64,000 nt of DNA from Atriophallophorus winterbourni (Eukaryota > Platyhelminthes > Trematoda > Plagiorchiida > Microphallidae). The position numbers and the translations under genes were made by a program. Numbering within the stretch: position 1 is the stretch's first letter; every line of letters starts with the position of its first letter. Under the pieces are notes generated by a model. The model ran no database searches. It saw nothing but the letters and a program-made list of their open reading frames with translations, and was not told the origin of the DNA. The stretch covers positions 85,969 through 149,968 of the forward strand of contig JACCGJ010016073.1 in NCBI GenBank assembly GCA_013407085.1, read 5' to 3'. Shown here piece by piece: positions 1 to 11,199 of the stretch.

Positions 1-1195
1 GATTTGGGCACTCCTGTCGCGTAAATAATTTTCTAGCCAAGCAAGAAGTTTTCTTGTTATCCCGTGCAATTCAAGTTTCTGGATTAAATTACTATGACTG
101 ACGCGGTCGAAAGCCTTTGACATGTCTAAAAGGCATGCGTGGATGGAGTAACCATTGTCCACACATTCAGTCCAGTCGTTTAAGTTGAGCAAGAGATTAG
201 ATAGACATGAGTGATATTTCCTGAAACCGTGCTGTTCAGTCGCAAGCAATCTATTGGTTTCGAGGTGATGGGTGATATTTTCCGCTACTAAACTCTCTAG
301 CACTTTAGAAATTACTATCAACAACGTAACTGGTCTATAGTTCGCAGCGTCTGATCGATTCCCGCCCTTGTAGATTGATGTGATGATGTCAGATTTCCAT
401 TATTATTATTTTCGAGCGAAATTTGGAATAACGTGCTGAGTGGACCACGCAATGAGGATGCACATCGTTTGAGGATAAAAGGAGTGATTCCATCTGCTCT
501 AAGTGAAATTTTGGTATTCAAACGAAGAAGTCTGAGCATGACACACTCATTGCTTATTCAGATTTCATTTAGTATTTAATCAGAATAGCCGATCGAATGC
601 GGCGTAAGATGAACTGATTCCTTGGGACTAGAACCTTTGCAGTAGTAACCTGCAAGAACTTCGGCAGCCTCGAACGCAGTCGTAGTTAGACCATGAGGTG
701 TGCGTTGTGCTGAGATTCCTGGCTTAATTTTTGATGTAGTGTTAACAATCTGGTACAGGACTTTGGGGTTCTGCTCCATTATGCTCAGTAGTTTTGCCTG
801 ATGAGACTGCTTGTCCTCGGTGATAAGAGAGGTGACCTTGTTCCTCAACGGACGATATGTTTCCAAATTATCTGTCACCGGATTCTGGACATAGTTTCTC
901 CATGCATCGTTGCGTATCTTAATGCACTTCCTTGTGCGGCTTCTCAATGTGAATCTAAATCGTTTTTTCGTTGTCTTTGGCACAAATCTGGAATGTAGGT
1001 TTATTTCATCACACAGCTTCTTTATGAAGTTTACGATGCACGTCCGTGGTATCTGGTTTCCAGTCAGAAATCGTTCGAAGAGCATTGTGAAGACTTTCAA
1101 TATCCAGTTGTAGTTTCATTTTGTTGAGGTCATTCATTCTTTCGGCTTGACAAACATAATCGTATAAGAGAACCAGGTGGTGGCTAGAACCCAAT
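1..1195 (-). pseudogene. CR1-like LINE fragment (endonuclease-RT linker and 5' part of RT)
   Basis: Read on the minus strand, about 1100-576 encodes a basic linker typical of the stretch between endonuclease and reverse transcriptase, ending in a motif like AEVLAGYY. About 539-420 gives the RT entry motif DGITPFILK. A stop-free stretch from about 340 to the window edge gives NYRPVTLL, EQHGFRKYHSC and the motif-A sequence LLDMSKAFDRVSH, whose first aspartate is an expected catalytic residue. The parts lie in different frames, and a short ATT run interrupts the RT near 400-410, so the copy is broken. It continues past the left edge, and the YADD box and C-terminus are not in the window. The assignment to a CR1/jockey-like family is by motif recognition only. 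Confidence 0.85.
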
Positions 1196-2960
1196 GGAGT
1201 TTCTTAGCAGAGCTATTTGACTGCGGTTACACATCGTGTCTTCTTTTCATGAAGATACTTGTTCTATGATCGTAAGCTAAACTTTTGGAAGCTCTAATAA
1301 TCTGAGGCAATCAAGCTGAGTCTATGCGTTTAAGGGCCTAATCATCAAGTAGCGAGACAATCTCTAGATGATAGTACGTAAGTACTGCGCTCAAATTTCA
1401 TTATACAAAATATATAGAATCTGAAAAGTAATAATTGAAAGTGAGCACATTAAATTAAAATCGCGTGGTAATACTCGAAGGTAAGTGTACCAGAGAATGC
1501 ACGAAAATGTGAAATGGAGAAACACACGCAGCTTAAACGAAAATGTGGTACCACCATTAAATTTCTGCTTGAAAATCTCTTTATAGCTTTCATGTTTAAC
1601 ATTTTTCAATTAAATAACGAATCATGACAAATTTGGCGATCAACTTGTTTCATCCGATTGCGCATCCTTTTAAATCAGTATTACATAACTACATATTGGA
1701 GCAAGTGAGGTAAGCTGGAAATGATTGCCATAGGCCATTTCAGGTCAACGAGTATCAGCTGGTGAAATCTAGTCACTTATCACAACGTTTGCGGTTTCTC
1801 GATCAACCAATAGCCACCTTAATACCAGCCTGTTACGCCTACTTGAACAATGGACTCGATTCCTCCCTGAGGTCAATCTGTCTGACGCTAATCGTGTCAC
1901 CCACAAGTCCCACGAAGCTTATTGGTCAACCGCGTTTATTGCGAACAAGACAATGAACAAAACGCACGCCTAGCATATATAGGCTAACCAAGCTGTCACA
2001 ATATTGTACCGATACTTGGCTGTCGATCGATTTCGTACAAACCTGTACGTTTCAAGCATTCACCATGCATGAACCGATATTGACGAAGTGCCGGTTGTTC
2101 GATAGCGACTGACGTTGCTCATCTCCTCATGTTATCGCTTGAATTGTTCTAATGTTATCCTCCAAAATATCGATTTATTACTGATTCTTCATTTTTGTAA
2201 TCAGTTATTTCGGTGTTGTGTCGGAGGGTAGTGATCTGCATATGATTAAAGGCTCGTGCGCTCATCTCTTAAGCTTTTTGCACCTTGACACTATAGCCCG
2301 ATACAGCCGGCAACAAAAAGCATTAATTATCATTGGAGCAGTACTTTCGCAAACAACACATCCTTACAGACATTTGTTACATCTCTCTCATGGCACAACC
2401 GCGCGATCATCTGTTCCTACTAGATCAACAGAATAGCCGGTTGAACTGTTACAATTACGCATTTTTATCTACACTGAGCAACTGTTGAACAGTTTACCTA
2501 CTCGCGTCGTATTATGTGATAACGTTGACGCTTCTAAATAACAACCTAATGCCAAAATATACAAGTACTATTTTGCGTTTTATCATCATTCTAAGCATAA
2601 TGTTATGGCAATTTTTCACAATCCGACCCGATGTACATTTTCAAGCTCGCGTAAAGCATTATTGTTGCCAGCATATCATCTACGAAATTAATCCTTGAAT
2701 CAATCTCGATTTCAATCGACCAAAGTTGAAACGAAAGTTACGATAACAATGTGTCATTTTTGAGTATAAATGTGTAACCCCTGTAGTTGGATTGCTGTGT
2801 AAAACGCTACTAAATCAAGCCCATTCTTATCGCAACACCCTTGAGATACTTATGGAAAAAGATAGATATCTCTGCAACGCTTTCAAGAAAAATGACTACC
2901 TCCAAATTTACCGATAGTATATATTAAATATTACATTTTCTTCTTTCAGTTTCCATTTGG
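1196..2960. other. Non-coding stretch, no gene recognised
   Basis: Only short ORFs of 60-72 codons occur here, none with a recognisable motif or convincing splice borders. No repeat shared with the rest of the window was seen. Confidence 0.5.
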
Positions 2961-3066
2961 AAGTTCCGCTCGTGACATCCAACCAATCAGGAATCGACTG
3001 TCGGGAAGCGCAATATTTGGGGACGGGGGTACATTTACTACACCCGAGGAATGTCTTTATACAAGA

Positions 3067-3622
3067 TGTAGCGACCAAATCGTCACTGGGGAATAGTTTC
3101 TGTCACGGAAACTAGTTGCCTGCTACAAGCCACGATATTCTTATACTGGGAGTGACGAGTGTCTACGAATCGATCCCAAATCAGAACAATACGTCAATTT
3201 ACGCTGTACTATATTGACAAAGACGATTAACAAACAAAATATAACAAACCTCAACGGTAATCGAATACAGGTTTCAATGCAAACCCAACGTGTCCAATAA
3301 ACGGAAGTCAAACAGCTCAGTTGAGAGCACAAAAAATTACCGTTTTCCAATAACGGTAAACACGGGTAACGGACAAATCAAAATGTGCGGAAGCCCAAGT
3401 GCAGTTAAACAAAGGAACGGGAAAGAAAACTCTCACAGATTTAACATTTAGTTTAAATGTTATTTTTAATTTAAAGAACAAACAAAAAATATCACGGGTA
3501 AATTATGACACAAAAAACTTCGATAAGGAACACGGGTGTAGGGTGGGAACAAATGTTTTCAGTTCGTTTGATCTTGCTGGACCGAAAGAGGAATTTTCAA
3601 GACATCAACGCGGATTCATACA
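3067..3622 (-). repeat. 3' LTR of the BEL/Pao element
   Basis: Direct-repeat partner of 9216-9776 with scattered substitutions and small indels. In element orientation it is preceded by the purine-rich tract GGTGGGCGG (3623-3631), as expected for a plus-strand primer. Confidence 0.93.
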
Positions 3623-3747
3623 CCGCCCACCAAAATTCCTCCAATCTGAAAAGCAAGTTGAGACACAAACACTGAACTGCGGGGCTCTCCTCTAACAGGC
3701 TACCCGACCCGTGTACCTGCGCGACCCATGACAGCGACTCGACGATC

Positions 3748-3910
3748 AAATGTTTGGTGGTATCTCTGGAGTTGGCAGACCCGAAGACCCGCCTCCCACC
3801 TAAAACATTTGCCTTCAGTGTGATCAACGTTCGTCTTCGCATGCAACCGGCAGACTGAATGCTTGGTGATATTTCTGGGGTCAGCAGATCCGAAAACCCG
3901 CCTCCCACCT
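3748..3910. repeat. 54-bp direct repeat next to the BEL 3' end
   Basis: Segments 3748-3801 and 3857-3910 are near copies. Both end in CCCGCCTCCCACCT, which on the element strand is a purine-rich tract like the one abutting the 3' LTR. The second copy overlaps the end of the integrase/DUF5641 frame. Confidence 0.8.
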
Positions 3911-4790
3911 TAAGCACCAGCCCCCGGGCCCGACACCCCAGGTACACCCTATTCCCCACCCTACCGCTACACTACTCGGCACCCTCAAGCAAACATAGCT
4001 TCCTAACGTCACGCTCCAAGATTCCTGCGGATGAGCGCACGGGACTCTTCGAACTAATCCATCTCCACTATCGTTACATTCGAGCACCAACCCTAGCGGC
4101 CACTTTTCCTTTGGGACTTGGTCACTCACTAGCAGTACGACGTCGCCTTTCTTCAAGTTTCTCTCTGGCTTCAACCATTTTTGCCTTCTTTGCAAGGTTG
4201 GGAGATACTCATTTATCCATCGATTCCAAAAGATCCCAGTGAGATAATTCACTTGCTTCCACTGACGCGTATACCGATCACGTAAACTAGCATCAGAAGG
4301 GATCCCCATGTTGCTTCCCATCAACAGAAGATGGTTTGGAGTCAGAGGTCCATCGTCGCGGCTATCCAATGACGGTGGCACCAAAGGTCGATCATTCAAT
4401 ATACGTTCTGCTTCGCACATAAAAGTATGCAAACTTTCGTCCGTCAACGTCTGCGCATTTACTATGGCGTTTAAAATATTTCTGATTGAACGCACCATAC
4501 GTTCCCAAACGCCGCCTCTATGGCTATAACTAGGGGGGTTAAAGTGCCATTGGATATGATGAACAGCCAGACGATTAGCGATCACGTGGTTATCGAGCCT
4601 TTGAATGTGCTCTTTCAGCTCTCGAACGGCCCCTACAAAATTCGTGCCATTGTCGCTGTAAATCTCAACGGGTTTCCCTCGCCTGCTAACGAAACGCATC
4701 AGTGCCATGATGAACGAATCTGTAGTGAGCGAGTGTGCAACTTCAATATGAACCGCTCGAACACGTAGACAAGTGAAGACAAGCCATACC
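3881..4790 (-). pseudogene. BEL/Pao integrase C-terminal half and DUF5641-like tail
   Basis: Starts in a frame shifted relative to the preceding Pol segment. Seen in order: RAVHIEVAHSL, MALMRFVSRRG, the second integrase aspartate in YSDNGTNFVG, and the catalytic glutamate in HRGGVWERMVRSI. The tail has YLPTLQRRQKWLKPERNLK and GDVVLLV, typical of the DUF5641 region that ends BEL Pol. It stops at 3881, about 260 nt before the 3' LTR. With the preceding segment all three DDE residues are present in the DNA, but no single frame encodes them. Confidence 0.88.
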
Positions 4791-6462
4791 TTTTCTCAAT
4801 CGAACGACCACGTTTGACTGGGAAAGGTCCAAAATAATCCAAACCAACCGATTCAAAACAACGCAGTCCCTGCTGAATCCGAGCCAATGGAAGTGGAGAC
4901 ATCATCTGCTTACACTCGACTGCCAGTCTTTTACGACACCGGGTGCACTTCCCTATCACCCTTTTCACTGCGCGACCCCCTTGAAGTATCCAAAATTGTC
5001 TGCGTATTAAATTCTGCACATGAACCATGCCACAATGACCTTCAATTTCATGAAAATACCGGATGATGAGTTCGGTGACAGTATGCCGCGAGGGTAAGAT
5101 AATTGGGGTACGAAAAGCCGCAGGATAGCCGGAATAATTTAAGCGTCCACCAACACATAAGACTCCATCCAGGACTATCGGGTTCAACTTGGCAAATCTG
5201 CGATGCCTCAGGCACTTCTTGTTCTGTTTCGTTTCATAGTGTGCAAGCTCATCAGCAAACACTTCCTGCTGCACGAACATGATTACTTTTCTTTCTGCAT
5301 TTCGCAGTTCGGATACTGTGATTGCAGACAGTGATCTCAACGAATTCCGCTCCGGTGACTTCAGTTTGAGGTAATCAACAAACCTTGTCAGCCATGCAAT
5401 ACTCCTGAGCAACTTCGACCAACTAGAGTGATAGTTGACGACAGCATTCAAACCATATTCTAGTGAGCTATTTGCCGATGTTATATTAACCCTTTTGTAT
5501 TCTAGTTCCGGAGAATGAACTGTGTTTGTATCCAGGTTCAGAAATTTTTGCTCTGGCCATACAACAGGGCCTGTCAACCATCGCTCCAACTCAACTTTCG
5601 AACGTATGCCCCTTGAAGCCAGGTCTGCAGGATTTTCACCTGAATTCACATGACTCCACTGTGATGAATCGGTATACGTGTGTATAATCGCTAGACGGTT
5701 GGCGACGAACGTAGAGAATCTAGAAGTAGTGTCGCATATATATTGCAGGACTATCATCGAATCAGTCCAAAAACAGATTTTAGAGAAAAGTTCCGCCATT
5801 CCTTCCTTTAACAACTCACTGACACGTACAGCCAATACTGCAGCATTGAGCTCGAGGCGGGGAACAGTGACAGTTTTCAAGGGAGCTACTCTGGATTTTC
5901 CAAAAAGAATACAGCTTTGACATTCGTTTGCCCTTGAAATGTGTTTAGCGTATGCTACAGCACCGTACCCTGTCTCTGAGGCATCGGCGAATATATGCAG
6001 CTCGAAGTTACATTGAGAGTTGTTATCGGCACATCTGATACATCATGACACAGATACGGTTTCAATGACATTGACTAACCGCAACCAATCGTTCCAACAG
6101 ACTTCATCAGCCTCACAAATAGGTTGGTCCCATCCAAGACCCGATTTGCAGAGTCTTTGAAGTAGCATCTTGGGGGGAAGGCAAAGTGGAGACAAAAGCC
6201 CCAACGGGTCCTAAAATGATGACACAGCCGATAGTATACCACGACGAGTCATTGGCCTCTCGGGTAGGTTGAATCGAAATTCAAAGACGTCGCTATCCGC
6301 GTTTCATTGCAAACCCAATGCTCCATGCACATGATCGTATGAATTACTCATATTGACCGTAAATGTGGCACAATCTGAACTCGGCAGGTCTTTTAACAAA
6401 CGTTTATCGTTTGACACCCACTTCCTTAAATGGAAGCCGCCTCGAGAAAGCATATGTCGACA
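4699..6462 (-). pseudogene. BEL/Pao Pol middle part: RT thumb, RNase H, integrase zinc domain
   Basis: It continues the same frame as 8220-6463, broken by three more stops: TGA at 6306-6304 (where a Trp is expected after LGLQ), TAG at 6213-6211 (before DPLG) and TGA at 6045-6043. The last part (5880-4699) is open. RNase H is visible as HIFADASETGYGAVAY, the glutamate in PRLELNAAVLAV and CFWTDSMIVLQY. The integrase HHCC zinc domain follows (FHEIEGH, then CTRCRK), then the first integrase catalytic aspartate in GLDYFGPF. The frame is lost in a T4 run at 4791-4794 (A4 on the coding strand). Reading one frame over from there restores integrase sequence. Confidence 0.9.
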
Positions 6463-8220
6463 TTAGTCAACGAATTTCTTGGCGACAATAGAGCAGTCAA
6501 ATGATACCAAACAATCATCAACATAAAAATTTTCCATAACAGAACGTTGGGTAAATTCATCATAATCACCAGCGAAATCCATTGCGGTCTTTCGAAGAGC
6601 ATAATTGGCGCAGAATGGGGAAGACGTAGCTCCGAATCGATGAGCTGTCATCTCAAATTCGACCGGGTCTTTTTTGACATCTGCATCATCCCACCACAGA
6701 AATCGTAATGCCGATAGATCTTTGTCAGGTACTTTAACTTGCATGAACATTTCCTCAATGTCTGCAGCTAGAGCTACCTGACCTATTCTGAAGCGCAAAA
6801 GCACGGTAACCAGATTCGCTGTTGTATCAGGGCCCTGGCACAGCATATCGTTCAGTGAAAACCCATGAAATTTGGCAGCACAATCCAGTACTACCCGAAG
6901 TTTTTCTGGTTTTTTGGGGTTCAACACAGCGTGATGAGGTAGATACCACAAGGGCAGATTACTCTCGGCAACATACGGTCCAACCTTCCTTGCATACCCT
7001 TTGGTCACGTTGGCATTCATCACTTCTGTGTATTTTAGACAAAATTGAGGATCTTTTAGGAAACGCCTTCTCAGACTTTCTATCCTTTTGAACGCGACTG
7101 ACCGATTACTGGCAAGTTTGTGGACACTATCCTTCCAGGGAAGCGGTACTACGTAATGCCCATCGACTAGCCTTGATTCTTCCTCCACTAGCTGAAGTAC
7201 CTTTTTATCTTCGACGGAAGGGGAGTTCCTAATGCAACTCGAATCTTCAAATTCCGAGTCGTACATTCTTCTCAACAGCGATTTTATTTCACAAATTCCG
7301 CCAGAGAGCAGATTGACCAGGGCTGTTTTATGCGCTCTATAGTTCGTAGGTCCCAACAACACCCAACCGAGTAGGGTTTTCACAGCGTATGGCTGTTTCC
7401 GAGCCCCCAATCGCTGTTCGATTGCCCAATTTGCTTCCGGGATGTCACATCCAATCAAGATAACTATGCGTTTACGGTCAGTTTCCTCAAATACCACATC
7501 CTTGAGATGGGACCATCGACCTGCTAATTTTGAACGAGGCCGCATGTTTGCGAAGGGCATGATTTCATCAACGACCAAAGCCTTGTTGATGTCAATTATC
7601 TCCAGTCCATTAAGCGATTCCAACTTGAACTCACTAGCAAGCTCGCGAGCGGACATTGTACCGTTCATCGTCCTAATGCGAGTTTCTGAAGCTTGCATCT
7701 CAAGTCCAAGTTTTTCAGCGACTTCACGACAAACGACTGTCGTATCAGAACCAGAATCAAGAAATGCGTATGCTTCCAAAGAACCTCCAGGTCCTACCAA
7801 GCGAACAGGTAATACTCCCATAGAGACAACTTGCCCACAGTTCGTCATGCTCACTGTTTTGCTTTCAACGTGAGACTGGACCTCAGGTTCCCAATGCAGC
7901 AATGTGTGGTGAGGAGCCTTACAACCAACGACTTGACATGAATTAGTGACACGACAAAATTTTCTGTCATGACCAGCCTTCAGGCATTTGAAACACAGGC
8001 GAAACTGCTTCACCTTTTTCCAACGTGTTTCGCAGTCGGCCGTAATAAAGTCTTTGCAAGATGCCACTCCATGAGTACACCCACAGGTTGGGCATCCTGG
8101 ATTTTCAATCTTCTTTGTGTCGTCTGCACGCCACTGAGCAAAGGTTTGCTTTCTATTCACGACTGGTTTATTACCAGTTTCACTCGTGTAAGCGTTCTTA
8201 CCCTTGCGATTTTGCTCCAC
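6463..8220 (-). pseudogene. BEL/Pao Pol N-terminal part: zinc knuckles, protease, RT
   Basis: 585 codons open on the minus strand, beginning with GTG at 8220 rather than ATG, so it is a continuation of gag in another frame. In order it shows a CX2CX4HX4C knuckle (CFKCLKAGHDRKFC), a second Cys/His cluster, a retropepsin-like aspartic protease with AFLDSGSDTTV (DUF1758 type), then RT with LPHHAVLNPKKPEKLRVVLD, the first catalytic aspartate in ALAADIEEMFMQV and the YVDD box near the end. It stops at TAA (6465-6463). The same frame continues beyond with the conserved RT-thumb motif GGFHLRKW, which shows the stop is a nonsense mutation. Confidence 0.9.
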
Positions 8221-9185
8221 TAATTGACCGAACCGGCTGTTAGCAATCTTTGCCCTAGACTAATGAAGCCCATCAAATCCGCGAAATTTGGCTCTCGGTC
8301 TTCGCAGGTACGCTGCTCGACGTTCTCAGCCCACTGCTGCTGTAGATACAGAGGAAGTGTGCGGACCAAGCGTTCAAGCACCATCAATGAGTTGAGGTCC
8401 GCAGTGTAGTTTATTTGCTCTAAAGCAATTTGGCAATTACTCATCTTTATCACTAGGTGTGACAATCGTTGCGGACTGTACGGTGCTGCTTCAAACTCAC
8501 CGAACAGTCCATCCAGCATGGATCTTGCTATTTTATGCGGTTGCCCGAAGAGGTCCTTCAGGATTGATCTCGCCCGCTTATAGGCACGTTCAGGTGGCAG
8601 CATGACACACTCTTCTATAGCTTCCTTTGCTATACCTCGGCAATAATGTAGCAGATATAGAAACCTCTGTCCGTCATCACGAGTTCTAGACTCCACATAG
8701 GTCTCGAACTGACGAAAAAACTTCCAGTAGGTGCTAGCTGACCCGTCAAAAGACATTAATTCTATCTTTGGAAGATCAGATCGTGGTAAACTACCGGGCT
8801 TTTTATTACGAACAGAAGCTTCTACCTCCGAACGAGGGTAGTCAGCTACTTCTTCCCTTTGATGCTCACAATGCGCAAGATAACTTGCAACCTTTTGATC
8901 GGTATCAATATCTTGCAAGTGTGAATCTGCATCGTCAGATGCAGAAGCAGCAATCTCGGCCATTTTAACCGCCTGTGCAGCCTCAAGCACTTCCAGTTTT
9001 AGGAGTTCAAGGCGCATTTTAGCCTTACGAACAAGGATATTTGAATCTATCGTTGAACCCCTTAAGCTACCACGAGAGCCCACAACAGAACAATGAATGC
9101 GCTCACCTGCGGTGTCTTGCGTTCCATTATCGACCAACTGTTGGGAAGATTTGATCTTTGCGACAAAACTGCGGGTAACAGGCAT
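8220..9185 (-). CDS. BEL/Pao Gag (DUF1759-like)
   Basis: An open reading frame of 321 codons from the ATG at 9185 to the TAG at 8222-8220. The frame runs 14 codons further upstream into the LTR without a better ATG. The second half contains FDGSASTYWKFFRQFETYV and later LMVLERLVRTLP, the pattern of the DUF1759 Gag region in BEL/Pao elements. The zinc knuckles expected at the end of Gag lie in the next frame. The gag stop overlaps the next ORF by one base, and the pol frame is -1 relative to gag. No slippery heptamer is obvious, so a 1-nt lesion is as likely as programmed frameshifting. Most BEL elements use a single gag-pol ORF. Confidence 0.85.
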   Translation of the reverse strand: MPVTRSFVAKIKSSQQLVDNGTQDTAGERIHCSVVGSRGSLRGSTIDSNILVRKAKMRLELLKLEVLEAAQAVKMAEIAASASDDADSHLQDIDTDQKVASYLAHCEHQREEVADYPRSEVEASVRNKKPGSLPRSDLPKIELMSFDGSASTYWKFFRQFETYVESRTRDDGQRFLYLLHYCRGIAKEAIEECVMLPPERAYKRARSILKDLFGQPHKIARSMLDGLFGEFEAAPYSPQRLSHLVIKMSNCQIALEQINYTADLNSLMVLERLVRTLPLYLQQQWAENVEQRTCEDREPNFADLMGFISLGQRLLTAGSVN

Positions 9186-9215
9186 ATCGACGTCAGCGAA
9201 TTCGACGTTGAGTAC

Positions 9216-9776
9216 TGTAGCGACCAAATCGTCACTGGGGAATAGTTTCTGTCACGGAAACTAGTTGCCTGCTACGAGCCACGAGAATCTTCTACCGGGA
9301 GTGACGAGCGTTTACGAATCGATCCCAAATCAGAACAATACGTCAATTTACGCTGTACTATATTGACAAAGACAATTAAAAAGCGAAATATAACAAACTT
9401 CAACGGTAATCGAATACAGGTTTCAATACAAACCCAACGCGTCCAATAAACGGAAGTCAAACAGCTCAGTTGAGAGCACAAAAAATACCGTTTTCCAATA
9501 ACGGTAAACACGGGTAACGGACAAATCAAAATGTGCGGAAGCCGAAGTGCAGTTAAACAAAGGAAAAATGTTCGGGAAAGAAAACTCTCACAGATTTTAC
9601 ATTTAGTTTAAATGTTATTTTCAATTTAAAGAACAAACAAAAAATATCACGGGAAAACTATGACACAAAAAACTTGATACGGAACAAGGGTGTAGGGTGG
9701 TAACAAATGTCTCCAGTTCGTTTGATCTTGCTGGACCGAAAGAGGAATTTTCAAGACATCGACGCGGATTCATACA
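9216..9776 (-). repeat. 5' LTR of the BEL/Pao element
   Basis: This is the direct-repeat partner of 3067-3622. In element orientation it begins TGTATGAATCC and ends GGTCGCTACA. Gag begins about 30 nt inside the element, so the leader is very short. Confidence 0.93.
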
Positions 9777-9959
9777 GCAGCCTTTGATTATTATTCACGA
9801 CTTGCAGCTGATCGTAATTGTCTTGCAACTTTTTTAGTTACTCAAAATATCTATCCCAATTTCACTTACATTGACATCGTTAGAGAACTAAGAGGAAGAT
9901 TTTAATTATGTAGGAGTAATCTTCAGTCTACAAGCCTTAGATTGCATCTAGGGCGAGCA

Positions 9960-10240
9960 ATATATTTATAAAAATGCAGTACCGTTTTGAAGCTTCTCAT
10001 TACATGATAGCTTTTGCCAAGCGGTTGTAGGTATCTTAAAAGTCTAACGGCTACTTGTTTGGACGACAATACCAGGTCGAGGGTGATTGGAGTGCATACA
10101 ATACGAAGCCTCTCAGGATCACTCACATGCTAATGCAATGCATGATCATGAAGCCATTCGAGAAAATTTTCGAATTGCTCGGTGACTACACCTACAATGA
10201 CGGCTCAAGCTAAGTCTGAAAAGTTGATGATTACGCTGGG
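9960..10240 (-). pseudogene. LINE endonuclease fragment
   Basis: The minus-strand reading contains FENFLEWLHDHALH, a TAG stop, then HVSDPERL, TLDLVLSS and YLQPLGKSYHVM. This parallels the endonuclease region of the LINE at 30780-33345 ([36 protein letters not shown]). The SDH motif has become SYH and there is an in-frame stop, so it is an inactive relic. Confidence 0.7.
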
Positions 10241-10690
10241 AGCTTAGTGAAACAACCCGTCGAGCGTCTTATTCAGCTGTGTAATCTCCTGCTGGGCTGC
10301 ACTGGATTCGATGTAGACAAGCTAATGCGAAGGCTGACTTGTATGAATTCAGCATATTCGAATCAACGTGGACGTTTTCACTGGCTAGAAATATACCCGT
10401 ACCGTATTGTACAGGTTGTTCTCCAGGAGGAATGCAACACTAACGCCACTCCTATCGTCAGGTCTATCACATCTAATGACGAGATACTGTCATTCATGTT
10501 TCTTGGCATTTCTTATGCTGCACAGATTAGTGTACAGCACGGCGGCACTGGTTATTCGTGCTTTTGTAATCCTTTACTCTAAGTGCTTCAATTGTCTTTT
10601 AAAATCCCATATAATTATCGATATAAAGGTTTATTAACAGGGATTTTATCATTTCGCTTTCTTTAAACAATGTGCATTAAAACTTTTGCC
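10241..10690. other. No recognised feature
   Basis: Contains a 111-codon + strand ORF (10247-10582) with no ATG start and no recognised motif. No repeat homology with the rest of the window was noticed. Confidence 0.35.
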
Positions 10691-10980
10691 AATCATAATA
10701 ATTTCTTATGAAATACTGATTTTATTCTTGGATATCCAATGCAAGTTACGCATTATCAATAATTACCAAAATGTTTTTAAAATCTAATGGCAGTACGTAT
10801 AATCTTAGCATTGTTTTATGTTCAACGAAAATTATAGTTAGATTTGTTTACTTAATGCTTCCAGATAATCACTATGTGATCGAGTATAAAACCAGATAAA
10901 TAATGGCGTTTTTGAAAATCAATCAATGTTCTAGAAAGGACTTAACTTCAATGTACAATGCTCATCGAAGAAGCGTGATG
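10690..10980 (-). repeat. 3' end of LINE family D, degraded copy
   Basis: It shares with 12410-12720 the string TTTTATTCTTGGA.ATCCAA.GCA followed by a matching ATCAATAATT block, and farther on similar blocks around 10865 and 10960. On the minus strand this reads as a LINE 3' end finishing in CCAAGAATAAAAT. A + strand copy of the same tail lies at 21490-21560. Confidence 0.65.
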
Positions 10981-11199
10981 TTTCTGCATCGTGGAATTTT
11001 TAACAATTTTCTTTCTGGTTGTCCAAAAACGACCAGTCTGTCCTGATTATAAACAGCTTTATTATTTGGTAAACGAAGGGAATTAATTCCCTCCGTTTGC
11101 AGGCAACTGTGGGCCAGTTATATTTAGGGCGGGATAGATATTTTATGCTGAAAAGTAAATACTCGTGACCGTGTGCAGGATCGTTCACCGGTAAATAAA

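Larger units (their letters stand above)
3067..9776 (-). mobile_element. BEL/Pao LTR retrotransposon, degenerate but structurally complete
   Basis: A 6.7-kb element bounded by two direct repeats of 556 and 561 bp (3067-3622 and 9216-9776) that look about 95% alike by eye. Both begin TGT and end ACA on the + strand. Between them, on the minus strand, the order is Gag with a DUF1759-like region, zinc knuckles, an aspartic protease with DSG, RT with YVDD, RNase H, an integrase with HHCC and DDE residues, and a DUF5641-like tail. That order is diagnostic of BEL/Pao. A purine-rich tract abuts the 3' LTR. No clear primer-binding site follows the 5' LTR, and the outer flanks show no target-site duplication. 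Four in-frame stops, one 1-nt frameshift in pol and a frame change between gag and pol make this copy non-autonomous as assembled. Confidence 0.95.

Noticed and set aside
3399..4242. + strand ORFs across the BEL 3' end
   Set aside because: They are antisense shadows of the LTR and integrase frames.
3062..9781. Target-site duplication around the BEL element
   Set aside because: The bases outside the two LTRs (ACAAGA and GCAGCC) do not match at 4-6 bp, so none is reported.
10247..10582. 111-codon + strand ORF
   Set aside because: No ATG start, no known motif and no splice context. Long enough to be chance in 64 kb.
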